From positions 1,984,001 through 2,048,000 of the forward strand of contig JASGHK010000005.1 in NCBI GenBank assembly GCA_049841135.1: 64,000 bases of DNA. The letters run 5' to 3'. The DNA is from JACRCT01 sp049841135. GTDB lineage: Bacteria; Myxococcota; Myxococcia; Myxococcales; UBA5297. The notes under the pieces were generated by a model that saw only the letters and a list, made by a program, of their open reading frames with translations, was not told where the DNA came from and ran no database searches. The translations under genes and the position numbers were made by a program. Positions within the stretch are counted from its first letter, which is position 1; each line of letters starts with the position of its first letter. Shown piece after piece: positions 8,399 to 16,631 of this stretch.

Positions 8399-9844
8399 AT
8401 GACCTCGAAGCCGCGGCGCCTCGCTCTCCTCGTCGCCTCACTGGCCTTCGTCCTGGTGGCGACCGCGCTGGCCGCCGACAAGACGCCCACCCAGGGCCCG
8501 ACCCGATCTCCGGCGGAGCTCCCGGTGCCCAAGCGCGGCGCGAGCAGCTACACGCCGGTCGACCAGGACCCGGACTTCGACGCGCTCCTGAAGAAGGCGA
8601 GCGCGGCGCGGCCGCAGGTGATGCAGAAGGCGAAGGCGCTGCTGGCCGAGCGCTACGACCTGTCGGACCGCCCGGCCAAGGGCGTGACCATGACCCGCGG
8701 CAAGCCGGTGCAGGCCGGCGTCCGCGTGAAGCTGCCGGCCGGAGTGACCTGGGACCAGCTCGGGGCGATGAGCCCCGAGGAGATCCGCAAGCGCGGCCTG
8801 TTCCCCAAGGGCTTCCTCCCGCTGCCGCACCCGCTGCACGACGAGGGCGGCATGGTCTTCCCGGATCTGCAGATCAAGGAGGTCAAGCGCCAGGAGGGGC
8901 GCGACCTGGAGCGCTTCGACGTCTCCTTCGACCTGCCCGACCACGTGCTGCCCGAGTTCCCGGCGGCCATCTTCCTGACCACCCGCCCCGACTTGGGCGA
9001 CGTCTCGCAGGGCGAGCTCGTCACAACGCAGAACTTCTACCGGCTCTTCAACGGCATCCTGAACCCCAAGCAGCTCGACGGCCTGCGCCTGCTGGTCTCC
9101 CAGTTCCCGCAGCAGCAGTTCAACCTCACCGCCGACCGCCGCAGCGCCCGACCGAGCCAGGGGGTCGCCTGCTTCGACTGCCACGCCAACGGACACACCA
9201 ACGGCGCGACCCACCTGGTGGGCGACATCCGGCCGCAGCCGTTCCGCCGGCGCATCGAGACGCCGACCCTGCGCGGCGTGAACCAGCAGCGGCTCTTCGG
9301 CTCCCAGCGGGCGCTGCGCACGGTGGAGGACTTCACCGAGTTCGAGCAGCGCGCGGCCTACTTCGACGGCGACCCGGTCGTGGCCCAGAAGAAGGGCGTG
9401 CACATCCTGGAGCGGGGCAGCGAGGTGCACGCGATGGCCGAGTTCCAGGAGCTGCTCGACTTCCCGCCGGCGCCCAAGCTGGACGTCTTCAGCCGGCTCG
9501 ACCACAGCAAGGCGACCGAGGCCGAGCTGCGCGGGGAGGGGATCTTCCTGGGCAAGGGCCGCTGCGCCGAGTGCCACTCGGGGCCCATCTTCAGCGACAA
9601 CTTCATGCACGATCTGAAGACCGAGCGCTTCTTCGAGCCGGTCCTCGTCGCCGGACGCATGGCCGTCGCCGACGGGAAGATCAAGACGTTCCCGCTGCGC
9701 GGCATCAAGGAGAGCCCGCCGTACCTGCACGACGACCGGCTCCTGACCCTCGACGACACCGTGGAGTTCTTCAACCTGGTGCTGGGGCTCAAGCTCACGG
9801 CCGCCGAGAAGACGGACCTCGTCGGCTACCTCTACACGCTCTAG
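8399..9844 (+). CDS. Di-haem cytochrome c peroxidase-like exported protein
   Basis: 481 residues with a Sec signal (MTSKPRRLALLVASLAFVLVATALAA). Two haem c attachment motifs are visible, CFDCH near residue 258 and CAECH near residue 389, in the arrangement of the bacterial di-haem cytochrome c peroxidase/MauG superfamily. Supporting blocks are ETPTLRGVNQQRLFGSQRA before the second haem and KTFPLRGIKESPPYLHDDRLLTLDDTVEFFN near the C-terminus, where PYLHDG-type sequence is typical. It should act in the periplasm, on peroxide or as an electron-transfer protein. The insertion before the first haem (about 200 residues) is longer than in classical peroxidases, so the substrate is uncertain. The start is ATG 8399; the short upstream gap is GC-rich and divergent from the TIGR02996 gene. 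Confidence 0.85.
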   Translation: MTSKPRRLALLVASLAFVLVATALAADKTPTQGPTRSPAELPVPKRGASSYTPVDQDPDFDALLKKASAARPQVMQKAKALLAERYDLSDRPAKGVTMTRGKPVQAGVRVKLPAGVTWDQLGAMSPEEIRKRGLFPKGFLPLPHPLHDEGGMVFPDLQIKEVKRQEGRDLERFDVSFDLPDHVLPEFPAAIFLTTRPDLGDVSQGELVTTQNFYRLFNGILNPKQLDGLRLLVSQFPQQQFNLTADRRSARPSQGVACFDCHANGHTNGATHLVGDIRPQPFRRRIETPTLRGVNQQRLFGSQRALRTVEDFTEFEQRAAYFDGDPVVAQKKGVHILERGSEVHAMAEFQELLDFPPAPKLDVFSRLDHSKATEAELRGEGIFLGKGRCAECHSGPIFSDNFMHDLKTERFFEPVLVAGRMAVADGKIKTFPLRGIKESPPYLHDDRLLTLDDTVEFFNLVLGLKLTAAEKTDLVGYLYTL

Positions 9845-9967
9845 GCGAGCGGCCCTGAGCGGCGCCGTCCATGTTGATGGGTGCTGACATATCTTACGCA
9901 GGCAGGAAGCCGGCAGCGCGCGGCCGCCGGAGCCGGAAGGTGCGCGAATGCGGGCTTCTTCTCGACG

Positions 9968-10639
9968 CTACCGGTGAGCCGCGAGCGCGTTGATGTCGGC
10001 GGTCTCGAGGACGGCCTTCGGCGCTCCATGCCGGGCCGCCTCGAGCATCGCCCGGCCGACGGCCTCGGTGGTGGTGAACATCCCCGGCCCGAGCGCCTTG
10101 AAGACGGGGTAGAGCGGGCTGAGGGCGGCGTACAGGACCCGGTAGAGCGGCGTGCGCGAGACGATGCCGTGCATGGGCCGGATGAAGCCCGGGCGGAACA
10201 TGAACCTGGCCTTGAACGGCATCGCGAGCAGGGCGTTCTCGGTGCGGCCCTTGACCCGGGCCCACATCGAGCGGCCCTTCTCGCTCGCATCGGTGCCCTG
10301 GCCGGAGACGAAGACCAAGGTGAGCCCCGGGCTCTGGCGCAGGAGCGCGTGGGCCGCCGCGAGCGTGAAGTCGTAGGTGATGCGGGTGTAGTCGGCCTCG
10401 CTCATCCCGGCCGAGGAGATGCCCAGGCAGAAGAAGCAGGCGTCGTAGCCGGCGAGCTCGGCCTCGATGGGCGCGTAGTCGAGGAAGTCCTGGTGCAGCA
10501 GCTCGCGCAGCTTCGGGTCCGTCTGCCCGGTCGGGCGCCGGCCGACGCTGAGGATCTGCTCCACGTCCGGCGCGAGCAGGCACTCGCGCAGCACGCCCTG
10601 GCCCACCATGCCGCTCGCCCCGAACAGGACGACCCTCAT
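9968..10639 (-). CDS. NAD(P)-binding epimerase/NmrA-like protein
   Basis: 223 residues starting MRVVLFGASGMVGQGVLREC, a Rossmann-fold dinucleotide motif (GASGMVGQG) typical of atypical SDRs of the NAD-dependent epimerase/HTATIP2-like group. Further landmarks are SVGRRPT after beta-2, CFFCLGIS (the beta-4 segment), LVFVSGQGTDASEKG with a possible catalytic Ser, and RPGFIRPMHG. The classical YxxxK is not evident, so it may be a sensor or an isomerase rather than a dehydrogenase. The cytoplasmic protein stands alone: the upstream cytochrome gene is convergent and the downstream gap is long. Confidence 0.8.
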   Translation of the reverse strand: MRVVLFGASGMVGQGVLRECLLAPDVEQILSVGRRPTGQTDPKLRELLHQDFLDYAPIEAELAGYDACFFCLGISSAGMSEADYTRITYDFTLAAAHALLRQSPGLTLVFVSGQGTDASEKGRSMWARVKGRTENALLAMPFKARFMFRPGFIRPMHGIVSRTPLYRVLYAALSPLYPVFKALGPGMFTTTEAVGRAMLEAARHGAPKAVLETADINALAAHR

Positions 10640-11203
10640 CCGCGCACTCCTTCGGGCCGCAGCCCGCGTCCGTGACAGCTACGGATCGCAGGTTAGCCGT
10701 TGTGGAGAGGAGCGGGAGCGCGGCGCACGGGACTCTCCCCGCCGCCTGCGCGGCGCGCACGGGATCACGTCGCATTGGGTCATCGGGAGTTGGCTCGGGC
10801 GAAGTCTTCAGCCACCGCCGTCCCGATGCCCTTCTCTGCGCTCGTGAAGACGATCGTCTTTCCCGGTGGGGACCATGACGCTCGCTCCGTGCGCGCCGCG
10901 CAGTTTGCACCGCCATGGATGCCAGGTGACGCGCGAACGTCGCGCCGAAGAGTCGGGGCATTCGGGCGAGGCGAGATGCCGCACGTCGAGCCGCCCTCGC
11001 TGGACCGCGCCCAGGCCGTCGTCCCTTTCCGGCTGATGGCAACGAAGCTTGGCGGAAGGAGCCTCGGCCGCGCTGGGGAGCGCCAGGCACGAAGGACCGG
11101 CACCTGACGGAACCGTGGCCAGCCGCCGACCCAGGTCGTTGGCGACCGTGAGGTAGCCTAAGCGGCTGGAACATCGACTCGAAAGAGGCGGGAGGCCTTA
11201 CAC
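10640..11203. other. 564-base gap with an SDR remnant
   Basis: Between the epimerase-like gene (minus) and the lipoprotein operon (plus). It holds the degraded SDR start described separately (10780-10876) and otherwise no convincing coding sequence; the short frames present are Arg/Ser/Pro-rich and typical of non-coding GC-rich DNA. The promoter of the 11204 gene should lie in its right end. Confidence 0.4.
10780..10876 (-). pseudogene. Remnant of a short-chain dehydrogenase N-terminus
   Basis: Read on the minus strand, ATG at 10876 begins MVPTGK; after one extra A the next frame reads GKTIVFTSAEKGIGTAVAEDFARAN and stops at 10780. This is the beta-1/glycine-rich loop/alpha-1 unit of an SDR (usual form GKTVLVTGAxxGIG). 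Nothing recognisable follows, so only about 30 of some 250 residues remain. A chance resemblance is possible but unlikely given the whole motif. Confidence 0.4.
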
Positions 11204-12406
11204 GTGAGCCCATGGTCCCGAGCCCAGCTGCAGAGCCTCGCCGTGGTGACCGTCGGCCTCGCGCTGAGCTGCGCCAAGCTGGAGCGCGACGAAGTCTTCA
11301 ACGGCGAGCGCGTCGACGTGTCGGAGCAGAGAGGGCTCGTCCCCGGACACCTGCACCTCTTCGAGCTGGTGCAGTGGGGCTCGCCGCGGGGCGGCATCGT
11401 GGCGAGCAAGCGCGCTCGGCGAGACGCGCTGCGGCTGACGGTGGCGCAGCGCAGGGTCGAGCTGCTGGAGGCGAAGACCGAGCGGGGCGTGATGGAGGTG
11501 CGCGAGCAGAAGGTCATCCGCGTCAAGTACACGGCCGAGAACTGGGAGCGGAAGAAGGCGACGGCGAAGCGGCCGCCGGACGGGAAGATCGAGCCGTCGA
11601 CCACCATGGCGCCGCAGCAGCCCGGCCGGCCGGCGCACGAGGTGCCGGCGGTCATCGTCGAGGAGTACCAGGAGCAGATGCCCAAGGAGGTCGTGCGGAC
11701 GCCGGAGGAGGCCCGTGCCTACTGGGCCCCGCAGCTCGAGGAGGCGAGGAAGGCGCTGGAGAACGAGCAGGCGCTCGCCAAGGCCAGGGCCGAGAAGGAG
11801 GTGGCGGGCGGCGCGGAGCAGTCGCCGCCGGTGGAGCGGACCCGGGTGAGCTTCGCGGTGCTGCCGCTGAGCATGCGCCAAGTCATGTTCGAGCCCCCAC
11901 GTCATCCGCGCGGCTATGCCGTCGATCAGACCGGCCCCAGGAGGCGCAGCGCGTACGCGCTGAGCTCGACCGGAAGCGTCTCGCCCGAGCCGCAGGCCTT
12001 TGTGGACCGCGCCGCGCTGGAGAAGGGAGTCGAGCTGACCGAGCGCATCACCGTCACCGGCGTCGACTCCGACCAGGAGACGACCTACGACCCGAAGGAC
12101 GGCAAGCTGGTGCTCAAGCTGGTCGGGCGCTGCCCGGTGCGGGTCTTCCACGTCCGCCAGGAGCTCATCGACAACGGCGCCGGCGTCATCGCCGTGCCCA
12201 GGAGCGCGGGCTTCGCCGAGTGGTACGAGATTGCGCTTCCGAGGTGCGCCGATGCGCCGCGGCTCCAGACGCGCGTCACCGACCTCGTGGCGGGTGCGGC
12301 GGCGAAGGAGGAGCCGGCGCTCGACGGCGAGCTGCTCCGGCTCGACAGCGACCTGAGGCACCTCGATGTCCAGACGAGCCGCATCAAGGACATGAAGGCG
12401 CGGTGA
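11204..12406 (+). CDS. Putative lipoprotein of unknown function
   Basis: GTG start at 11204 with GGGAGG about 10 bases upstream; 400 residues. MSPWSRAQLQSLAVVTVGLALSC gives an N-terminal hydrophobic stretch ending in LSC, a plausible lipobox. A highly charged central region (residues about 140-210: EEYQEQMPKEVVRTPEEARAYW and a Glu/Ala/Lys helix) is probably coiled coil; the C-terminal part is beta-rich (ERITVTGVDSDQETTYD, GKLVLKLVGRCPVRVFHVRQEL). No known domain recognised. It lies four bases upstream of the next gene, forming a two-gene unit. Confidence 0.65.
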   Translation: MSPWSRAQLQSLAVVTVGLALSCAKLERDEVFNGERVDVSEQRGLVPGHLHLFELVQWGSPRGGIVASKRARRDALRLTVAQRRVELLEAKTERGVMEVREQKVIRVKYTAENWERKKATAKRPPDGKIEPSTTMAPQQPGRPAHEVPAVIVEEYQEQMPKEVVRTPEEARAYWAPQLEEARKALENEQALAKARAEKEVAGGAEQSPPVERTRVSFAVLPLSMRQVMFEPPRHPRGYAVDQTGPRRRSAYALSSTGSVSPEPQAFVDRAALEKGVELTERITVTGVDSDQETTYDPKDGKLVLKLVGRCPVRVFHVRQELIDNGAGVIAVPRSAGFAEWYEIALPRCADAPRLQTRVTDLVAGAAAKEEPALDGELLRLDSDLRHLDVQTSRIKDMKAR

Positions 12407-12410
12407 CGCG

Positions 12411-12872
12411 ATGGCCCTCCAGCTCAAGACCATCTGCTACCGCGGCGGGCTGGTGACGTTCCGCATCCCGGCCCACTGGAAGGAAGAGTACGAGCCGGAC
12501 GGCGGAGGGACCTTCTACGAGGAAGGCCTCGACACGGGGACGCTGCGGCTCAACGTCCTCTCCGCCGAGTCGGGTGGAAAGGCCACCGCGGCGGTGATGC
12601 TCGAGACGGTCTTCAAGTCCGGCACGTACGAGGAGCTGACGGGTGGGTTTCGACTGCGCCGGTCGATCAAGGCCACCGACCGCGGGATCCTCCTGCGCCG
12701 TTGGGAGGTCGGCGTTCCGGTGCTGGAGTCGGAGCTGCGAATCTACTGTTTCACGCACACCGTGCTCGCTGCGAAGGAGGCGGATGCGAAGACACAGGTC
12801 GATCTGGCGCTTGTCGACGAGGCGGTGCGCACGGCGACCTATTCGCAGGAGCGTGGGGTGGCGCTGCACTGA
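12411..12872 (+). CDS. Small hypothetical protein co-transcribed with lipoprotein
   Basis: 153 residues, ATG four bases after the stop of the preceding gene. It starts MALQLKTICYRGGLVTFRIPAHWKEEYEPDGGGTFYEE, a compact beta-rich fold of the kind found in small cytoplasmic immunity or chaperone-like proteins (the pattern 'fxiPxxWxEEyepdGGgxfy' recurs in uncharacterised bacterial families). No signal peptide and no catalytic motif. Its placement suggests a job linked to the lipoprotein, but the function is unknown. Confidence 0.65.
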   Translation: MALQLKTICYRGGLVTFRIPAHWKEEYEPDGGGTFYEEGLDTGTLRLNVLSAESGGKATAAVMLETVFKSGTYEELTGGFRLRRSIKATDRGILLRRWEVGVPVLESELRIYCFTHTVLAAKEADAKTQVDLALVDEAVRTATYSQERGVALH

Positions 12873-12917
12873 GCGGCTCCAGGTGCCGCCGCGCCGAGGA
12901 TCGCCGATGCTGCGGGC

Positions 12918-13973
12918 ATGGAAGTGGCGCTCGGCAGAGGCCTGGCCGTCATCGAAGAGCTGAACCTGCGAGGCGAATCGTCGCCCGAGCTGGCCTCTGC
13001 GCTCCTCGACGTTCCCCCGCTCGCCTTGGCGGTGGTAGCCCAGCGCTTCCGAGCTTCAGCGACCCTGTCGCCGTTCGGCGCGATGAGCTGGTCGTCGCGT
13101 GCCGCAGACGCGGCCGTGGATGCCGCCGTGTCTCTTCAGCGAAACGGGCGGGCGCGAGAGCTGGCGGTGCAGCGGCTGGCGGCGGCGGCCGAGCCCAAGG
13201 TCGTCCCCTTCCTGCTGCTGCGGCTGGACGACATCGTCCCCGCCGTGCGGGCGAGCGCGGCCGAGGCGGTGCTGAGCCGGCTCCAGGCGGAGAATGCGCC
13301 CACCTTCGCGCGGTGCCTGGGCCTGTTGGCGGTGCTGGCCCGTCGGCAGCGCGGGCAGGCGGCGGCAGCGGTTCGCGGAGTTCGCGAGTTCCTGGCGAGC
13401 CCCGAGCAGTGGCGGCTGTTGGCGGACCAGTTTCGCGACCCCGACGGGACGACGCGCCTCGAGGCCTTCAAGCTGGCGCTGACGGGAGACCCGGACGTCG
13501 TGCTGCTGGCGCTGGCCGATTCGGATCCTGGGGTGCGGCGGTGGGCGATGCGGACCCTGTGCTCGAGGCAAGTCTCCTCGGAGGTGCGCCATCGCGGCCT
13601 GCCGTTCCTGGAGAGCAGCCGGGATGCGCGGGTGCGGCTGATGGCGCTGAAGGCGCGAGCGCCCGAGCTGTCGGCCGGGGCTTTGGAAGCGCGCTGGCTC
13701 TTCGACGCCCACTCGAGCGTCCGGCTGGAGGCGCGCAAGCTGCTGACGGCCCTGGCGCCGGACCGCCCAGTGACCCGGTCGCGAGAGCTGGCGATCGCCG
13801 CGTTGAAGAAGCCCGAGACCCCGGCTGCCGTCCGGGTGGGCGCGCTGGGGACGATCGCGGACCTGGGCCGCAGCGCGGACATCGCGCTGGTAGCGCCGTT
13901 CCTGGACGAGCCGGGAGCCGTGCGGCGGGAGGCCAAGAGGACCCTGCGCATCCTGGAGACGCTGGGCACCTGA
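12918..13973 (+). CDS. HEAT-repeat protein
   Basis: 351 residues made of consecutive helical pairs: LAVQRLAAAAEPKVVPFLLLRLDDIVPAVRASAAEAVL, DPDGTTRLEAFKLALTGDPDVVLLALADSDPGVRRWAMRTL, SVRLEARKLLTALAP, GALGTIADLGRSADIALVAPFLDEPGAVRREAKRTL. The spacing (DxxxxVRxxAxxxL) is that of HEAT/PBS-lyase-type repeats, a protein-binding scaffold. No signal peptide, so cytoplasmic. It follows the small-protein gene by 45 bases and is probably in the same unit. Confidence 0.8.
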   Translation: MEVALGRGLAVIEELNLRGESSPELASALLDVPPLALAVVAQRFRASATLSPFGAMSWSSRAADAAVDAAVSLQRNGRARELAVQRLAAAAEPKVVPFLLLRLDDIVPAVRASAAEAVLSRLQAENAPTFARCLGLLAVLARRQRGQAAAAVRGVREFLASPEQWRLLADQFRDPDGTTRLEAFKLALTGDPDVVLLALADSDPGVRRWAMRTLCSRQVSSEVRHRGLPFLESSRDARVRLMALKARAPELSAGALEARWLFDAHSSVRLEARKLLTALAPDRPVTRSRELAIAALKKPETPAAVRVGALGTIADLGRSADIALVAPFLDEPGAVRREAKRTLRILETLGT

Positions 13974-13989
13974 GCGTCCGGGACGGACG

Positions 13990-14099
13990 CCGTGTCACGC
14001 CGAAGGAAGAGAAGGGCAACAAACGGGCCTCTCCCCCGGAGCCGTGAGCATCCGAACCGCACCTGGGCATCCGTCCGCGACGGGGAGACGGGTGAGGGG
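13990..14099. repeat. Second, single-arm copy of the 3480-3821 repeat
   Basis: Between the HEAT gene and the convergent esterase. In order it matches the right-hand arm of the element at 3480-3821: CCGTGTCACGC, then CTCCCCCGGAGCCGTGAG, then ATCCGTCCGCGACGGGGAG. The facing arm is absent here, so it is either a solo arm or a decayed element. It is the second member of a dispersed repeat family in this window. Confidence 0.55.
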
Positions 14100-14102
14100 C
14101 CG

Positions 14103-14861
14103 TCACTCCTGCAGCAGGAAGTCCAGCGCCGCCGGGAACCGGTGGTGCCAGTCGCGCTCGCGGTGCTCGCCCATCGGGTCGACGCGGACCATCACCCGGT
14201 AGTGCTCCAGCCCGCGGCGGACGATGGCCTCGGCGGCCTCGCGCACGGCGCGGACCGCGCGCACGCCGCCCTCCTTGCTGCCCATGTCCAGGTACAGCCG
14301 GGCGTCGCGGAAGACGGTGCTCTTGGAGATGAGCTCCAGCAGCGCCCGCTGGTTGAGCCAGAGCGAGGGCGACATCACCAGCGCGCGGCCGAAGACGCCG
14401 GGGAACTTGAGGAAGGCGTAGAGCGAGATGAGCCCGCCCATCGAGCTGCCGCAGACGATGTTCCCGGGCCGGCCCACCGTCTCGAACCGGCCCTCGATGA
14501 GCGGCATCACTCGGTCGAGGAGCAGCTCGAGCGTGGCGTCGGCGCGCCCGTTGCCGTGGTCGAGGTGCGGCCAGGGGGAGTAGTCGCCGATGCGCTCGGC
14601 GCGGCCGTGGTCGATGGCGACCAGCAGCGGCGCGGGCTTGCCCTTCTCGACGCGGTCAGAGAGCAGGCGGTGCAGGTGCCAGCCGCCCGCGTGGCTGCCC
14701 TCGTCGTCGAAGAGGTTCTGGCCGTCCCAGCAGTAGATGACGGAGTAGGGCGGGTCGACGTTGGGGACGAACGCGCGTACGCGCCGGCGGCCGTGGATGC
14801 CGGCGACCGAGCGCCGGCCGAGCTCGAGGAAGACGCCGTTGAGACCTGCTCGCTTCGACAA
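14103..14861 (-). CDS. Alpha/beta hydrolase, enterochelin-esterase-like
   Basis: I place the start at TTG 14861 (LSKRAGLNGVFLEL) because GGAGAGGCGG precedes it; an ATG at 14948 would add an Arg/Pro-rich tail without signal character. The 252-residue protein follows the esterase D/Fes fold: VFVPNVDPPYSVIYCWDGQNLFDD (oxyanion-side strand), VAIDHGRAERIGDYSPWPH, then CGSSMGGLISLYAFLKFP, where GSSMGG is the nucleophile elbow with Ser, and a C-terminal His in MGEHRERDWHHRFPAALDFLL. These are typical of the putative esterase family (PF00756) that hydrolyses siderophore or S-formylglutathione-type esters. No export signal. Stands alone, convergent with the HEAT gene. Confidence 0.82.
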   Translation of the reverse strand: MSKRAGLNGVFLELGRRSVAGIHGRRRVRAFVPNVDPPYSVIYCWDGQNLFDDEGSHAGGWHLHRLLSDRVEKGKPAPLLVAIDHGRAERIGDYSPWPHLDHGNGRADATLELLLDRVMPLIEGRFETVGRPGNIVCGSSMGGLISLYAFLKFPGVFGRALVMSPSLWLNQRALLELISKSTVFRDARLYLDMGSKEGGVRAVRAVREAAEAIVRRGLEHYRVMVRVDPMGEHRERDWHHRFPAALDFLLQE

Positions 14862-15065
14862 GTGCCGCCTCTCCTGTCTCCTGGCTTCTCGTGGTGCTCG
14901 AGGTGCTGGTGGTACGGCTCCGATGCGCGGGGCGACACGACCTACCACGGTTGGGGATCCGGGGCGCAGGCGTGTTGGGGGTGGGGGCGGAGCGCGAAGC
15001 GGGCCAGTTCCACGAGGCCCAAGATAAGAATCAAAAAAGGGGCCCCAAAGTCGTCAAGGACGGTT

Positions 15066-15089
15066 TAAGACTCCATTCATGGAGTCTTA
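15066..15089. promoter_or_regulatory. Palindromic operator across the hipB start codon
   Basis: TAAGACTCCA, spacer TTCA, TGGAGTCTTA: a perfect 10-base inverted repeat whose centre contains the ATG of hipB (15079). The flanks (15017-15050) are the most A/T-rich bases nearby, consistent with a promoter. HipB of E. coli binds TATCC-N8-GGATA operators; here the core is TCCA-N4-TGGA. Binding would cover the start codon and repress the operon. No good ribosome site precedes the ATG, so the mRNA may be leaderless. Confidence 0.6.
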
Positions 15090-15378
15090 TAAGGACATCC
15101 TCAGCCGCCTCGGCCAACGCGCCCGCCGGCTCCGGATGCTGCGCGAGATGAGGCAGGCGGAGCTCGCAGAGCGGGCAGGCGTGGCCAAGGGCACGGTGAT
15201 GCGCTTCGAGCAGACCGGGCGCGCCTCCGTGGAGAACGTGCTGCGCATCGCGAAGGTGCTGGGGGTGGCGGACGGCTTGGAGAAGCTCTTCGAGCCGCCG
15301 AAGTTCCGCACGTTCGACGAAGCGATGCAGGCGCCGCCGCGCGAGCGCCAGCGCGTCCGGCCGCGGAGGAGGCGATGA
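15079..15378 (+). CDS. hipB: HipB-type antitoxin, XRE-family HTH regulator
   Basis: 99 residues. The region LGQRARRLRMLREMRQAELAERAGVAKGTVMRFEQTGRASVENVLRIAKVLG is a canonical XRE/Cro helix-turn-helix (residues about 11-60). The C-terminus is Arg-rich (RERQRVRPRRRR). Its stop overlaps the hipA ATG by four bases (ATGA), the normal hipBA arrangement, so it should be the DNA-binding antitoxin that neutralises HipA and represses the operon through the palindrome at its own start codon. Confidence 0.88.
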   Translation: MESYKDILSRLGQRARRLRMLREMRQAELAERAGVAKGTVMRFEQTGRASVENVLRIAKVLGVADGLEKLFEPPKFRTFDEAMQAPPRERQRVRPRRRR

Positions 15379-16631
15379 AGTTCGCTCCGGTCCGCTCCCT
15401 CGTCGTCTCCTACGAGCCGGTTGAGAGCCGCCGCGAAACGGTGGGGCGGCTGGGGACGAAGAGTGGGGAGGTGTTCTTCGAGTACGACCCGAAGTTCCTC
15501 TCGCGCGGGCTGGAGCTGTCGCCGTTCCGTCTGCCGCTTCGCCCCGGGGTCTTCCAGGGTGACCGGGCGCTGTGGGAAGGGCTGATGGGGCTCTTCGAGG
15601 ACTCGCTGCCCGACGGCTGGGGACGGCTGCTGATGAACCGGCGGGCCGCCCAGGCGGGGCTGCGCGCGGACGCGCTCGGCCCACTCGATCGCCTGGCCAT
15701 GGTGGGCGGCCGCTCGATGGGCGCGCTGGTATACGAGCCCGAGGTCGAGCTGGAGCCCCCGACCGTCATCAGCCTTCCCGAGATAGCCGCCGAGGTCGAA
15801 ACCGTGCTGGCCGGAGCGCGTGGAGCGGACCTCGAAAAGCTCATCGCGCTCGGCGGCTCGCCCCAGGGCGCGAGGCCGAAGGCCCTGGTGCAGGTGTCGA
15901 AGGACGGGGCGGTGATCTGCGGGAGCCGGCGAACGGTGCCGGGGTGGACGCAGTACCTGGTGAAGTTCCGCGCGCGCGACGACGAGCTCCACGCCGGCAC
16001 GCTCGAGCATGCCTATATGCGCATGGCCGCTGCTGCCGGGATCGACGTGCCCGAGACGACCCTTCTTGGCCGCAACGGACGGCATCCCGGATACTTCGCC
16101 ATCCGCCGGTTCGACCGCGATGGCCCTCGCAAGATCCACCTGCACACCCTCTCCGGTCTGCTGCACGCTCCGCACACGTTGCCGTCGGTCACCTATCGGG
16201 TCCTGCTGCTCGCCACTCGGGAGCTCACCGGCAAGGAAAGCGCAGTGGTCGAGGTGTTCCGCCGCGCCTGTTTCAACGTCCTCGCGCACAACCGGGACGA
16301 CCACCCCCGCAACTTCGCATTCCTCATGGACGAGGATGGCCAGTGGCGCCCAAGCCCGGCCTATGACCTCACCTTCTCCGCGGGGCCAGGGGGAGAGCAC
16401 TCGATGCTCATCGGCGAGGCGGGAGCCCACCCGACGCGCGAGGATCTCTTCGAGCTGGCGCACCTGGTGGACCTGAAGCGATACCAGCCCGTCTACGAAC
16501 GAGTCCGCGAAGCGGTCGCCCGGTTCACCGGGTTCGCGGACGACGCGGGCGTGCCCAGCAAGGTCGCCCGGCCCGTGGCCAAGGTGCTCGCCGCTACGGC
16601 TGGAACAGCTCCATCCAGACGTCGAAGGTGA
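15375..16631 (+). CDS. hipA: HipA-type serine/threonine kinase toxin
   Basis: 418 residues. Landmarks: N-terminal couple-HipA domain with GRLGTKSGEVFFEYDPKFLSRG and LFEDSLPDGWGRLLMNR, the phosphate-loop region LGGSPQGARPKALV (residues about 157-170), KFRARDD, RRFDRDG, and the catalytic block NVLAHNRDDHPRNFAFLMDEDGQWRPSPAYDLTFS, which contains the HipA catalytic Asp, metal-binding Asn and the DFG-equivalent YDL. E. coli HipA phosphorylates glutamyl-tRNA synthetase; the target here is unknown. The last residues (TAPSRRRR) run 38 bases into the convergent VOC gene, so the true C-terminus could be shorter if a base is wrong there. Confidence 0.9.
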   Translation: MKFAPVRSLVVSYEPVESRRETVGRLGTKSGEVFFEYDPKFLSRGLELSPFRLPLRPGVFQGDRALWEGLMGLFEDSLPDGWGRLLMNRRAAQAGLRADALGPLDRLAMVGGRSMGALVYEPEVELEPPTVISLPEIAAEVETVLAGARGADLEKLIALGGSPQGARPKALVQVSKDGAVICGSRRTVPGWTQYLVKFRARDDELHAGTLEHAYMRMAAAAGIDVPETTLLGRNGRHPGYFAIRRFDRDGPRKIHLHTLSGLLHAPHTLPSVTYRVLLLATRELTGKESAVVEVFRRACFNVLAHNRDDHPRNFAFLMDEDGQWRPSPAYDLTFSAGPGGEHSMLIGEAGAHPTREDLFELAHLVDLKRYQPVYERVREAVARFTGFADDAGVPSKVARPVAKVLAATAGTAPSRRRR

